The position numbers and the translations under genes are program-made. The notes under the pieces were generated by a model, which made no database searches, was not told the DNA's origin, and saw only the letters and a program-made list of their open reading frames with translations. From CBDEUK01 sp965250225 (lineage in GTDB: Bacteria; Pseudomonadota; Gammaproteobacteria; Eutrophobiales; Eutrophobiaceae): a DNA stretch of 64,000 nt. The stretch is from assembly GCA_965250225.1 (NCBI GenBank), contig CBDFNQ010000037.1, positions 1 to 64,000 of the forward strand, written 5' to 3'. Shown one piece after another: positions 9,019 through 17,710 of the stretch; position 1 is the first letter of the stretch; every line of letters begins with the position of its first letter.

Positions 9019-9483
9019 TTGTTTAGAATAGTATTCCTGTTATTTATTATCGTTCCGATCATTGAAATTTATCTGCTGATTGCAGTTGGCAGCAGGATCG
9101 GGGCACTGAATACCATCCTTATCATCATCATCACTGCCATTATCGGCACCAGTCTGTTACGGCTGCAAGGCCTGTCAACTCTGGCACGGGTACAGGAAAA
9201 TATAGACCGGGGGAAACTTCCAGCGACTGAGATAATCGAAGGTTTGATGTTACTGGTTTCTGGTGCCCTGTTACTCACACCCGGTTTTTTTACCGATGCG
9301 GTTGGTTTTTTATGTCTAATACCCGGTATCCGTATCCATGTTGCCAATTATCTATTACGGCATTTTCTGGCTTCTCGCCGAGGTCAAACTACTGCAGAAC
9401 AACAGGATAATGTAACGATAGAAGGTGAATATTGGGAAGAATCAGACAAGCCTTCCTCAGAACAGGATCGCCTGCCGAAGTAA
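9019..9483 (+). CDS. fxsA: FxsA family cytoplasmic membrane protein
   Basis: FxsA is an inner-membrane protein named for suppressing F-plasmid exclusion of phage T7; its normal role is not established. The 154-residue protein has membrane segments VFLLFIIVPIIEIYLLIAVG, NTILIIIITAIIGTSLL and LMLLVSGALLLTPGFFTDAVGF, including the conserved LLTPGFFTDAVG block. A hydrophilic tail follows. The start is TTG with AAGG 11 bases upstream. It diverges from cutA, an arrangement common in gammaproteobacteria. Confidence 0.93.
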   Translation: MFRIVFLLFIIVPIIEIYLLIAVGSRIGALNTILIIIITAIIGTSLLRLQGLSTLARVQENIDRGKLPATEIIEGLMLLVSGALLLTPGFFTDAVGFLCLIPGIRIHVANYLLRHFLASRRGQTTAEQQDNVTIEGEYWEESDKPSSEQDRLPK

Positions 9484-9524
9484 ATACAAATTATAAACCG
9501 CAGATTCATTTAACAAGATTTTGA

Positions 9525-9797
9525 TCAGTCTCCGATATGGAGATTGGGTTTCAGCGGATCAGGAGGCATTTGCAGATGGAAGCCATTTGAATTTAGATTT
9601 TCGATCACGAGCTCAACATTTTCACGTGCCAGCTTTCGCTCCGGACTCAACTCAAGATCCATCACATGAGTCAGATCTTTTACCAGAGCCATTAACTCAG
9701 CTGGTAAAGAATCGGTTTCCAGACCCTCTTTAAGATACACGTACATTTCTTCCTGACGCGATGCGCGATACACTTGACAACTTATCGTGGTATTCAT
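9525..9797 (-). CDS. YcgL domain-containing protein
   Basis: A 90-residue member of the YcgL (DUF709) family, small cytoplasmic proteins of unknown function found mostly in gammaproteobacteria. Matching features are CQVYRASRQEEMYVYL near the start, the central LPAELMALVKDLTHVMDLEL, KLARENVELVIENLNSNGF and the closing HLQMPPDP. It converges on fxsA and diverges from the Nudix gene, with only 24 bases between the two start codons. Confidence 0.88.
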   Translation of the reverse strand: MNTTISCQVYRASRQEEMYVYLKEGLETDSLPAELMALVKDLTHVMDLELSPERKLARENVELVIENLNSNGFHLQMPPDPLKPNLHIGD

Positions 9798-9821
9798 TTA
9801 TTTTTTTCTATTGAAAGAACG

Positions 9822-10313
9822 ATGACTAAAAAAATAATTCGCTTTTGCCCTGTTTGCGGCAAAAAGACATTTGCACCATATCAAAACAAGGCATTCAAAT
9901 GCAATACGTGTGATTTTCTTTATTATCACAATGTCGCTGCGACGAGTTCAGCGATCATGTCGACAGGTGATGAAATCCTGCTGGTTAAACGAGCAAATGA
10001 CCCATGCCAGGGTATGTTAGATTTACCGGGCGGCTTCGTAGAGAAAAAAGAAACAGCAGAACAAGGGTTGCTGCGAGAACTTAATGAAGAACTTGGCGAC
10101 TATCTTTGTAGTTTTACTAATCGTTATGAATACGAAAATGTCCTGTACAATACACTGGATCTTTTTTTTGTGATCCGTCTGGATCAAAAACCAGTGATTA
10201 ATGTTAATGATGATGTGAGTGATTTTCTGTGGGTTCAAGTAACGTCCATTGATCTGGATAAATTTGCGTTTGATTCAATTAGGAGTGCCATTCATGTCTA
10301 TCGAACCAGTTAA
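9822..10313 (+). CDS. Nudix hydrolase with N-terminal zinc ribbon
   Basis: A 163-residue Nudix pyrophosphohydrolase, which would cleave a nucleoside diphosphate linked to another moiety. The start MTKKIIRFCP at 9822 is chosen because GAAAGAAC lies upstream and the zinc ribbon (CPVCGKKTF then CNTC) begins there; the frame is open further back. The Nudix box is complete: G at GFVEKK, E-x7 to RELNEELG. The zinc ribbon resembles NADH pyrophosphatase-like members, but the substrate cannot be read from sequence. Confidence 0.93.
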   Translation: MTKKIIRFCPVCGKKTFAPYQNKAFKCNTCDFLYYHNVAATSSAIMSTGDEILLVKRANDPCQGMLDLPGGFVEKKETAEQGLLRELNEELGDYLCSFTNRYEYENVLYNTLDLFFVIRLDQKPVINVNDDVSDFLWVQVTSIDLDKFAFDSIRSAIHVYRTS

Positions 10314-10335
10314 ACTTTCATAACTCAAACAGATT

Positions 10336-10875
10336 ATGAAATACCTACTACCAGTCTTTATTATTTTAATAATTACATCCTGTAGCAGTTCCCCTCGTAA
10401 AGAGACAAAGCAGATTGAAGTAGAGACACAATCTCAGCAGACACACCAGGCAAACAACCACCCACAAGCAAAACAATCTAAACAGAATACACCGGATCAC
10501 TCTGTTTCTATAAAAGCTAAATTATTGGCACAGCATCATGAATGGCAAGGGACGCGATATAAATATGGCGGCCTAAGTAAACAGGGCGTCGATTGTTCAG
10601 GTTTTGTCTTTTTGACATTTCGCAATCAATTTTCTTTATTACTCCCGCGCTCCACTCGCGAACAAGTTAACGTTGGTAGAAAAATTGAGAAACATGAGCT
10701 CATTACTGGTGATCTGGTATTTTTCAAAAGAAACAAAGGCCAACGCCATGTCGGAATTTACCTTAGCAACTCACAGTTTTTACATGCCTCCACCAGTAGA
10801 GGCGTCACAATTTCCAGTATGAATGATAACTATTGGGCTCGCCGGTATTGGGTATCGAAACGCATAATCAATTAA
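10336..10875 (+). CDS. NlpC/P60 family lipoprotein (cell-wall endopeptidase)
   Basis: A 179-residue secreted cysteine peptidase of the NlpC/P60 class, which typically cuts peptide cross-links in peptidoglycan. The lipobox is ITSC at residue 16, after a 15-residue hydrophobic leader. A Gln/His-rich linker (about 20-55) precedes the catalytic domain. The catalytic Cys is in GVDCSGFVFLTF, the His in RHVGIYL, and a third polar residue follows in FLHAST. It has the length of E. coli Spr/MepS-like proteins. It starts 22 bases after the Nudix gene. Confidence 0.94.
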   Translation: MKYLLPVFIILIITSCSSSPRKETKQIEVETQSQQTHQANNHPQAKQSKQNTPDHSVSIKAKLLAQHHEWQGTRYKYGGLSKQGVDCSGFVFLTFRNQFSLLLPRSTREQVNVGRKIEKHELITGDLVFFKRNKGQRHVGIYLSNSQFLHASTSRGVTISSMNDNYWARRYWVSKRIIN

Positions 10876-10962
10876 GCATAAGACAAGAAAATTTTTCATA
10901 CAACAAACAATAATTTTCGAATACAAAAACTCGATAAAGATAGTTAACTCAAATGTGATTAT

Positions 10963-11397
10963 ATGGAAGCAATAGGCAGCATATTCAAATATATCGGTTA
11001 TGGTATGGGAGGCTTATTCGTAGTCCTGATTATCATCACATTTGTTTTTGGAAAACGAGTCATAACTAAATGGGACTACGAGGCAAAGTTTCGTAATAAT
11101 AAACGGCGGGAAATTGGCGAATTTGATATCAAAATGAAAAAATACGATGGGGAAGACACAGAGTTTACATTGAAAGAAAAATTTGTACTACGTCACCCTG
11201 AATTGAGCCAGGGTAAACAGGTCAGTGTCTATCTTGATAATGAACTGGTTATGGAAGGGAATGTTGAACATGCAGGAAAAATCTATCTTTCGAACAAACA
11301 TCTTAAAAGTAAAATAGAAAGTCCTGAAGCTGGACAGATATGCAGGGTAATGTGTAGTGCAATAGAACTGTATTCTGAACCTATATACAAAGACTAA
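10963..11397 (+). CDS. Hypothetical single-pass membrane protein, 144 aa
   Basis: I do not recognise this protein. One N-terminal membrane helix (GMGGLFVVLIIITFVFG, residues about 14-30) is followed by a basic stretch (KRVITKWDYEAKFRNNKRRE). A soluble beta-rich domain comes next (FDIKMKKYDGEDTEFTLKEKFVL, VSVYLDNELVMEGNV, KIYLSNKHLKSKIESPEAGQICRV). The gene is 21 bases upstream of the FetB-like permease and on the same strand, so co-transcription is likely. Confidence 0.7.
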   Translation: MEAIGSIFKYIGYGMGGLFVVLIIITFVFGKRVITKWDYEAKFRNNKRREIGEFDIKMKKYDGEDTEFTLKEKFVLRHPELSQGKQVSVYLDNELVMEGNVEHAGKIYLSNKHLKSKIESPEAGQICRVMCSAIELYSEPIYKD

Positions 11398-11418
11398 ATC
11401 AACACTTCTATCAAATTT

Positions 11419-12132
11419 ATGATCGAAACAATTTCCTTCAAACAACTTTTGATTAGTTTTATCCCGGTTGTCTTTGTTATTTTTTTAATGTGGCGTTGGC
11501 AACTGCAAGCAGGCAACGCAATCTATGCGCTATTTAGAATGCTTGCTCAGTTATTGTTGATCGGTTACGTACTGGTTTTTATTTTTGATTCAAATTCAAG
11601 CCTCATTATTAGTGCTGTTTTGTTTGTAATGATCATGACATCCAGCTGGATAGCACTGAACACTAGTAAAACGAAAACTTTCAGACTGTTTATTATTTCA
11701 TTATTCGCTATTTTGTTCGGTGGTGGATTCACCCTGGCATTGATTACAGCCGGGGTTCTGCAACTCGACCCATGGCACAAAGCACATTACATTATCCCAC
11801 TCGCCGGGATGATCTTTGCCAATTCAATGAACAGTGTCAGCCTGTCAGCAGAAAGATTAGAAGCGGAAATTCAAAACGGAACAGCTTATGAACGAGCAAG
11901 GATCATCGCTTTTCAAACAGCAATGATACCGGTCATCAATTCCTTGTTCGCCGTTGGACTGGTTTCACTACCCGGCATGATGACAGGGCAAATACTATCC
12001 GGGGTATCCCCGTTTATAGCTGCACGTTATCAGATTATGGTGATGTGTATGATCTTTAGCTCGGCTGGATTTTCAACAGCCTGTTTCCTGTTTCTTAGGG
12101 AAAAATGGTTAGAGACTGAAAGTGTTTCCTGA
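11419..12132 (+). CDS. FetB/YbbM-like (UPF0014) ABC permease
   Basis: A 237-residue inner-membrane protein of the UPF0014 family, which in E. coli (FetB) pairs with ATPase FetA and is linked to iron export and oxidative-stress resistance. Six to seven hydrophobic segments are visible. The family signature is clear: HYIIPLAGMIFANSMNSVSLSAERL, then GLVSLPGMMTGQILSGVSP and ARYQIMVMCMIFSSAG. No fetA-like ATPase gene is adjacent or anywhere in the window, so any partner would be encoded elsewhere. Confidence 0.9.
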   Translation: MIETISFKQLLISFIPVVFVIFLMWRWQLQAGNAIYALFRMLAQLLLIGYVLVFIFDSNSSLIISAVLFVMIMTSSWIALNTSKTKTFRLFIISLFAILFGGGFTLALITAGVLQLDPWHKAHYIIPLAGMIFANSMNSVSLSAERLEAEIQNGTAYERARIIAFQTAMIPVINSLFAVGLVSLPGMMTGQILSGVSPFIAARYQIMVMCMIFSSAGFSTACFLFLREKWLETESVS

Positions 12133-12309
12133 TTTTTTTTGTATCAATCACTTACATAAAATGTTGAAAACACAAAATAACTTTAGATTTTTGATTCCAT
12201 CTGTCTCATAATTGGCTTGCTTATATCATGAGAATTTTAGTTGTATCTCTGATATAGAATAATGACAGTTAATTATAATTTATAAACAACATCAATAAGG
12301 GGAAAGATT

Positions 12310-12594
12310 ATGGAAAGTATGTTGCCTTTAATTATACAACTCATCGGCGGAGCAGTTGGCGGTAATGTTGCCGGTTCTTTATTTAAAAATTTATCACTGG
12401 GTACTGTTGGTAATTCCCTGGCAGGAATTGTCGGTGGTGGTCTGGGTGGTCAACTTCTGGCAATGCTTGGCGTTATGACTACCACTGGTGGAATGGATGT
12501 CGCGAGTATCGTAGGCAGTCTCGCCGGAGGTGGTGCAGGCGGTGCTGTGTTAATGGCCGTTATTGGAATGATAAAAAAAATGTTAGCAAAATAA
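12310..12594 (+). CDS. Glycine-rich small membrane protein, 94 aa
   Basis: A short hydrophobic protein made of Gly/Ala-rich segments: LIIQLIGGAVGGNVAGSLF, NSLAGIVGGGLGGQLLAMLG, VASIVGSLAGGGAGGAVLMAVIGMI, ending KKMLAK. The pattern suggests two or three closely packing membrane helices or a glycine-zipper fold. A strong ribosome binding site (AAGGGGAAA) precedes the ATG and a terminator follows, so expression as a single-gene unit is likely. The function is unknown. Confidence 0.82.
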   Translation: MESMLPLIIQLIGGAVGGNVAGSLFKNLSLGTVGNSLAGIVGGGLGGQLLAMLGVMTTTGGMDVASIVGSLAGGGAGGAVLMAVIGMIKKMLAK

Positions 12595-12607
12595 TTCTTT
12601 TACCATT

Positions 12608-12639
12608 TAAAAAAAAAGCAGCTTAATAGCTGTTTTTTT
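12608..12639 (+). terminator. Rho-independent terminator after the glycine-rich gene
   Basis: An A-rich arm and GCAGC stem, a TTAATA loop, the matching GCTGT and a run of seven T. It lies 14 bases after the stop of the 12310-12594 gene and can also act on the minus strand for the convergent cytochrome gene. Confidence 0.8.
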
Positions 12640-12676
12640 ATTGACCTGAAAATTTTAAAATTATTGCAAAAACAAA

Positions 12677-13441
12677 TTAATCATCTGTCCAGGCATTAAT
12701 CTTATATTCTTTACCATTCCTCGGCAGTATCCACATCTGATACATACAAGTGAACCACATAAAAGCCGAGGCCATTGAATAACCAAAGCCACCGATGATC
12801 GTCAACCAGGCAGCAGCCGGAAACCAGCGAGTTAACCACCAGGAAAAGATATCAAGGATCAAGAAAGCAAACGGCAATGCAATGGACAGTTCTTTTAACC
12901 ATTTTGGTATACCGACGGAAAAACTGAATATAAGCCCAACAAAGAAAAATATAAACGAAATGCCAAATAGATGAATGTGAGAAACACGTGTTAACGTATC
13001 AACTGTGGCACCTTCATCTGTCCTGGCAACCTCATGCAATTCATCGTAACTATTAAACGAAGGAAGCCCAGGGATTGCACCATGACAGGCAACACAATTT
13101 TGTTGAATATGTCCTTTAATTTTGCTTTCGTAGCCTTCCTGACTTGCGCCCTCACGAGCCCAATGGATAATATCGGCCCGCACTTCATCCGATGCCTTAT
13201 CCTTCATGGAACCATTCAATTTTGATTCCAGTTTGCTGTTACCACGATTTCCATAATAACTGTAAACCACGTCATCGAATGATAAACCAAACTCGCCATC
13301 GGCCATGCCATGGGTTAACAAGATTTGGCCACCAGCCATTAATAAACCAAGACCGGTTGCCAACAGATAACCGGTAAACAAAACCCGTAAGGACAAACCC
13401 AGGCTGGGTAAATTTAACCATCTACCTTCAGTGTTACTCAT
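12677..13441 (-). CDS. Membrane protein with one c-type heme site
   Basis: A 254-residue inner-membrane protein beginning MSNTEGRWLNLPSLG. Residues about 20-40 form a first membrane helix. A periplasmic loop carries a single CxxCH heme site (NCVACHGAIPG, near residue 130), and four further hydrophobic segments follow (about 160-240). The layout suggests a membrane-bound electron carrier or terminal-oxidase-associated cytochrome, but no specific family name is secure. The start at 13441 has AGGAAA about 10 bases upstream; an ATG 48 bases earlier lacks this. The first 15 or so codons are repeated at 20543-20590, on the far side of the cyo cassette. Confidence 0.85.
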   Translation of the reverse strand: MSNTEGRWLNLPSLGLSLRVLFTGYLLATGLGLLMAGGQILLTHGMADGEFGLSFDDVVYSYYGNRGNSKLESKLNGSMKDKASDEVRADIIHWAREGASQEGYESKIKGHIQQNCVACHGAIPGLPSFNSYDELHEVARTDEGATVDTLTRVSHIHLFGISFIFFFVGLIFSFSVGIPKWLKELSIALPFAFLILDIFSWWLTRWFPAAAWLTIIGGFGYSMASAFMWFTCMYQMWILPRNGKEYKINAWTDD

Positions 13442-13886
13442 TGTTATAGTTTCCTGTAAATTTATTGATATGGATTTGAAAAAGGACAATCATCGCACGG
13501 ATTTGCCCAATGGAAATTAACCATAGGCCACGTTTATTTCCTTAGTACATTATCGAAGTTTCGGAAAATCTCGTCTTTCGGCAATTTTACCTTAGAATAT
13601 TCATCATTTATCCCAGTAAATTTTCCAGGCATTTTTGTTCTTTTTAGACGTTAATATTCGGTATTGATCATTAACGATCTCCATCGCTATACAGTTCTCC
13701 AATGCTATGGCGATGCCCTGGGTATTTTTCATCATGATTTTTAAACTCGGCTGCCGATGTTTTTCCGTATCGTAGTGTGGGCATAGCAACAAATCTGCAT
13801 AATTCAAACCCTTTACGCGAACCAGCGACCTATCTCCATCGTTACTGAATTTTTTTGAATCACTTTTGTCCTGCCGAAACCAGCAG
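13400..13886. repeat. Left copy of a ~0.48 kb diverged direct repeat flanking the cyo cassette
   Basis: This stretch holds the 5' end of the cytochrome gene, an intergenic region and the 3' half of an S51-type peptidase gene. It is matched by 20543-21008, with well-conserved blocks (about 94 percent over the best 70 bases) separated by less conserved intergenic DNA. The match ends at about 13886, inside the 3' end of the SURF1 gene. Confidence 0.88.
13534..13886 (-). pseudogene. 3' remnant of an S51-type peptidase gene
   Basis: A truncated relative of the intact peptidase gene at 20656-21414. It begins at the SURF1 junction. It is readable as NYADLLLCPHYDTEKHRQP and on to KNKNAWKIYW, then has a one-base insertion near 13608 that stops the original frame. 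Correcting the shift restores DEYSKVKLPKDEIFRNFDNV and a stop at 13534, aligned with the real C-terminus. The changes from the intact gene are largely synonymous or conservative, so this was once a functional coding end from a diverged allele rather than a freshly decayed duplicate. Confidence 0.88.
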
Positions 13887-14627
13887 AAAGCTCTTGCGCT
13901 CGAGCCAGATCACACGCAGGGTCATTACGGCGAGCAACAGAGCCAGACCATACCAGGTCAACGCGTAGATGAGATGGGCATTACGATAGCTGAGCCGGGT
14001 CATGCCGCCGATTGGCAATCCGCCAGGATTGGCGGTGTCGTCTGCATCGATAAAATACGGTGCGACATTGATCAGCTCCCGAGCCCGAGCGATCGCGACG
14101 ACATCACGTGAGTACCAGCGTTCAGCAATCGGGTCATTGTCACGCAGCGGAATCCCTCCGGGTTCGCTAATGCGCAGCAAACCCGTGATCGAAACCTCTC
14201 CATCGATCTGTCCGTCCTTGCGTTGTGCCGGGTTAGTGGCAGTAGTGGGTACATAGCCACGGTTTATCAGAACAGTTTCACCGGTGGGAGTCAGCAGTGG
14301 GATCAAGACCCAGTAGCCATTGCCGCGTTCGGTCAATGCCCAGACCAGGGTTTCCCGTTCGTGTAAAAAACGCCCATGGATTGTGACGCGGTGATACTCG
14401 TCGATTTCGCGAGTGATGTTGGGCCAGGAGGCAGCAGAGGGAGCGGCGATAGGCGCTGCGAACGCGCGGCTTTCAACACGTTCGATCAGCGCGATTTTCC
14501 AATCAAGACGCCTGAGTTGCCAATTGCCGAGCAGAACCAAACCCAGGATCGTGATACTGATCGTGCCCAAAATCAGCAGCTTTGGAATTCTGGATATTGA
14601 TAGTGGCGATTTACCGCCCAAGTTCAT
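13860..14627 (-). CDS. SURF1 family oxidase assembly protein
   Basis: SURF1 proteins help assemble heme-copper oxidases and are thought to aid heme delivery. The 255-residue protein has an N-terminal membrane helix (LLILGTISITILGLVLLGNWQLRRLDWK), the periplasmic domain with HGRFLHERETLVWAL, GYWVLIPLLTPTGETVLINRGYVP, YFIDADDTANPGG and a final helix with RNAHLIYALTWYGLALLLAVM. It follows cyoD. Its last eight or so codons (LLVSAGQK and stop) fall in DNA that matches the peptidase gene in another frame, so the native C-terminus was replaced at the insertion junction. Confidence 0.9.
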   Translation of the reverse strand: MNLGGKSPLSISRIPKLLILGTISITILGLVLLGNWQLRRLDWKIALIERVESRAFAAPIAAPSAASWPNITREIDEYHRVTIHGRFLHERETLVWALTERGNGYWVLIPLLTPTGETVLINRGYVPTTATNPAQRKDGQIDGEVSITGLLRISEPGGIPLRDNDPIAERWYSRDVVAIARARELINVAPYFIDADDTANPGGLPIGGMTRLSYRNAHLIYALTWYGLALLLAVMTLRVIWLERKSFLLVSAGQK

Positions 14628-14679
14628 TTTATGGGCCAGGCTAATGGATTTGGCGCGGTCATTGAAGAAGCCCTCGCGT

Positions 14680-15051
14680 TTAAGGCAGCGCGCGTGCAGC
14701 TTCTATCATCAGCGGCATCATGTTGCGATCGAGATGCCACATAATCCATACTGAGCCCGCGATTGCTATAACCACGAGCATCAGGGTGAAGGCGAGCGAG
14801 ATGAGAATCCAGCCAGCCTCAGACTTGGTATTCAAGTGCAGAAAATAGATCATGTGCACGACCATTTGCACGATACCGAAAGAAATGATGATAAAAATTT
14901 TCAGGTTCGCGCTTTCAAATACATCACCGAGCACTATCCAGAATGGGATGATGGTTAGCACCGCTGACAGACAGAAACCGATCAAATACTCATCAAAGGT
15001 GGCATGTGGCGCGCCCTCAACATGTTGTTCTGCTTGGTCGTGAGCGCTCAT
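14680..15051 (-). CDS. cyoD: Cytochrome o ubiquinol oxidase subunit IV
   Basis: CyoD is a small accessory subunit of the cytochrome bo3-type quinol oxidase. The 123-residue protein starts MSAHDQAEQHVEGAPHATF and has three membrane helices (EYLIGFCLSAVLTIIPFWIV, IFIIISFGIVQMVVHMIYFLHL, WILISLAFTLMLVVIAIAGS). The start at 15051 is chosen because it overlaps the cyoC stop as ATGA and removes a 50-residue upstream extension with no family likeness. It is higher in G+C than the surrounding host genes. Confidence 0.93.
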   Translation of the reverse strand: MSAHDQAEQHVEGAPHATFDEYLIGFCLSAVLTIIPFWIVLGDVFESANLKIFIIISFGIVQMVVHMIYFLHLNTKSEAGWILISLAFTLMLVVIAIAGSVWIMWHLDRNMMPLMIEAARALP

Positions 15052-15677
15052 ATCAATACTCCAGTCAGATAGACGAGTGAAAAAACACCGATCCAGACGA
15101 GGTCGAGAAAATGCCAGAACATGCTCAGACAAAACAGGCGACGCTTGTTGGCGATCGTTAAACCGTACTTCCTGGCCTGCACCATCAGCACGATCATCCA
15201 CAGCAGACCGAAGGAAACATGTAGACCATGAGTGCCGACCAGTGCATAGAACGAGGACCAGGAAGCGCTGGATTGCGGTGAGGCGCCAACATGGATCAAA
15301 TGATTGAATTCGTATAGTTCAATGGAGACAAATGCGAACCCTAACAGTCCAGTAATCGCTAGCCAAAACAGAGTCCAGTTAAGGCGGTTCTCTTGCATTT
15401 GCAACACGGCAAAACCGTAGGTTATCGAGGAAAACAACAGGCAAAAGGTAGAAACCAGAATCAACTTGATATCGAACACGTCCTTCGGTAGCGGCGATCC
15501 CGCGAAATTGGATCCGACCACCGCACGGGTGGCGAACAACGCCGCAAAGATCAGACAATCGCTCATCAGGTAGAGCCAGAACCCCAAGAGTGTGCCGGAC
15601 GCAATATGAGGTTCTTCTTTTACATAAAAAGCGGGTGCCTCGTCGGCCTTTACAATGGGTGGATTTACATTGCTCAT
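15048..15677 (-). CDS. cyoC: Cytochrome o ubiquinol oxidase subunit III
   Basis: CyoC is the structural subunit III of the bo3-type oxidase. The 209-residue protein has five membrane helices. Family motifs include GFWLYLMSDCLIFAALFATRAV, the conserved Glu in FVSIELYEFNHLI, and YALVGTHGLHVSFGLLWMIV. It overlaps cyoB and cyoD by 4 bases on either side, a tightly coupled operon. Confidence 0.95.
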   Translation of the reverse strand: MSNVNPPIVKADEAPAFYVKEEPHIASGTLLGFWLYLMSDCLIFAALFATRAVVGSNFAGSPLPKDVFDIKLILVSTFCLLFSSITYGFAVLQMQENRLNWTLFWLAITGLLGFAFVSIELYEFNHLIHVGASPQSSASWSSFYALVGTHGLHVSFGLLWMIVLMVQARKYGLTIANKRRLFCLSMFWHFLDLVWIGVFSLVYLTGVLI

Positions 15678-17704
15678 ACCGAGCTGCCCTTAGCTAACTG
15701 CTCACTGCGCATGGCCTCGACGGCTTTAACTTCCTCCACCGGAATATAATATTCCCGATCATAATTGAAGGTATGGATGATGGCGCCTACTATCACTGAG
15801 ATAAAAGCAACTGCTGCCAGCCACCAGATCTGCCAGACCAGGGCAAAGGCCATCACCGTGCAGAGACCCGCAAGTATAATTCCGGCACCAGTGTTTTTCG
15901 GCATGTGAATAGAGTTAAAGCCGTCAACAGGGCGCGCATAATCACGCTGTTTCATATCCCACCAGGCATCGAATTTGTGCACCTGCGGCGTAAACGCGAA
16001 ATTGTATTGCGGCGGCGGCGACGAAGTCGACCATTCCAACGTACGTCCATCACCCCATGGATCACCGGTGTGGTCGCGCAATTCGTCGCGTTTCCGGTAG
16101 CTCACATACAGTTGCACTAAAAAGGCGGCAATACCCACCGCGATGAACAAGGCGCCGACCGTGGCAATATTGAAATAGCCACTGAGTGTGGTATCCGGAA
16201 ATTCACTCAAGCGTCGCGTGACGCCCATCAGACCGAGCACGTAGAGTGGCATGAAGGCCAGATAAAAACCGATCACCCAAGTCCAGAAAGAAACTTTACC
16301 CCAGAAGGGCTCCAGACGGTAGCCAAAGGCCTTAGGAAACCAGTAGTAGAATCCGGCGAATACGCCAAATACAACACCACCGATGATGACATTGTGAAAA
16401 TGTGCAACCAGAAACAGGCTGTTGTGCAGCACAAAATCGGCAGGTGGTACCGCCAACAGTACGCCGGTCATGCCACCAATCACAAAGGTTATGATAAATG
16501 CTATTGTCCACATCATTGGTAATTCAAAAGTGATACGACCCTTGTACATGGTGAACAACCAGTTGAATACCTTGGCCCCGGTCGGGATCGAGATAATCAT
16601 GGTTGTTATACCGAAAAATGCGTTGACGCTGGCCCCCGACCCCATGGTGAAAAAATGGTGCAGCCACACAATATAAGACAGGATCGTTATAACCAGGATC
16701 GCGTACACCATCGAGTCGTAGCCGAAGATCTGTTTACGACAGTAGGTTGCGACCACCTCGGAATAGATGCCGAATATAGGCAGGATCAGGATATACACCT
16801 CGGGGTGGCCCCAGATCCAGATCAGGTTGATGTACATCATAGCGTTGCCGCCCAGATCATTGGTGAAGAAATGCATATCGAGAAAACGATCTAGGCTCAA
16901 TAGCGCGAGCACTGCGGTCAATATCGGAAAGGCCGCAATAATCAGGACATTGGTCGCCAGGGCAGTCCAGGTGAACACCGGCATTTTCATGAAAGTCATT
17001 CCGGGCGCGCGCATCTTAATGATGGTCACTAGTAGATTGATGCCCGACAGTGTCGTGCCGATGCCCGCGATCTGTAATGCCCAGATATAGTAATCAACAC
17101 CGACACTGGGGCTAAAATGGATCCCCGATAGCGGCGGATAGGCGAGCCAGCCGGTCTGTCCGAACTCGCCGATAAACAGGGAGACGTTGACCAGCATGGC
17201 GCCACCAATGGTCATCCAGAGGCTAAAGTTATTGAGGAATGGAAAGGCGACATCGCGCGCGCCGATCTGTAATGGCATCACGAAATTCATGAAACCAGTC
17301 ACCAGCGGCATAGCAACAAAAAAGATCATGATCATGCCATGCGCGGTAAATATCTGATCATAGTGATGCGCATCCAGAAAACCCGTGCCCCCGCTCGATG
17401 CGATGGATTGCTGCGCGCGCATCATCAAGGCATCGGCGAATCCTCGAACTAGCATAACCAGCGCGAGGATGATGTACATAATGCCGATTTTCTTGTGGTC
17501 TATACTGGTGAACCATTCCTGCCACAGATAGCGCCAGAGCTTTTTGTAAGTAATCCAGCCCAACAGCGCACCGCCGCCGATGATGACGCCGATGAATGAC
17601 ACAATCAGGAGCGGTTCGTAGTAAGGAATGACATCCCAGGACAATTTTCCGAAAACTGGTGACCAGCGATCGTCGGCGTAAATTGCTGCGTAATCTTTAG
17701 CCAT
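15674..17704 (-). CDS. cyoB: Cytochrome o ubiquinol oxidase subunit I
   Basis: CyoB is the catalytic proton-pumping subunit that reduces O2 to water using ubiquinol. The 676-residue length matches bo3 oxidases. Metal-ligand regions are visible: FTAHGMIMIFFVAMP (low-spin heme His), WIWGHPEVYILILPIFGIYSEV (CuB His and the cross-linked Tyr), WLHHFFTMG (CuB His pair) and VAHFHNVIIGG (heme His ligands). The long N-terminal helix typical of the bo3 type is present. No heme O synthase gene (cyoE) is next to the cluster. Confidence 0.97.
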   Translation of the reverse strand: MAKDYAAIYADDRWSPVFGKLSWDVIPYYEPLLIVSFIGVIIGGGALLGWITYKKLWRYLWQEWFTSIDHKKIGIMYIILALVMLVRGFADALMMRAQQSIASSGGTGFLDAHHYDQIFTAHGMIMIFFVAMPLVTGFMNFVMPLQIGARDVAFPFLNNFSLWMTIGGAMLVNVSLFIGEFGQTGWLAYPPLSGIHFSPSVGVDYYIWALQIAGIGTTLSGINLLVTIIKMRAPGMTFMKMPVFTWTALATNVLIIAAFPILTAVLALLSLDRFLDMHFFTNDLGGNAMMYINLIWIWGHPEVYILILPIFGIYSEVVATYCRKQIFGYDSMVYAILVITILSYIVWLHHFFTMGSGASVNAFFGITTMIISIPTGAKVFNWLFTMYKGRITFELPMMWTIAFIITFVIGGMTGVLLAVPPADFVLHNSLFLVAHFHNVIIGGVVFGVFAGFYYWFPKAFGYRLEPFWGKVSFWTWVIGFYLAFMPLYVLGLMGVTRRLSEFPDTTLSGYFNIATVGALFIAVGIAAFLVQLYVSYRKRDELRDHTGDPWGDGRTLEWSTSSPPPQYNFAFTPQVHKFDAWWDMKQRDYARPVDGFNSIHMPKNTGAGIILAGLCTVMAFALVWQIWWLAAVAFISVIVGAIIHTFNYDREYYIPVEEVKAVEAMRSEQLAKGSSV

Positions 17705-17710
17705 GCTCGT

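Noticed and set aside
14002..17090. Plus-strand frames opposite SURF1 and cyoBCD.
   Set aside because: Antisense to clear oxidase genes and without conserved motifs.
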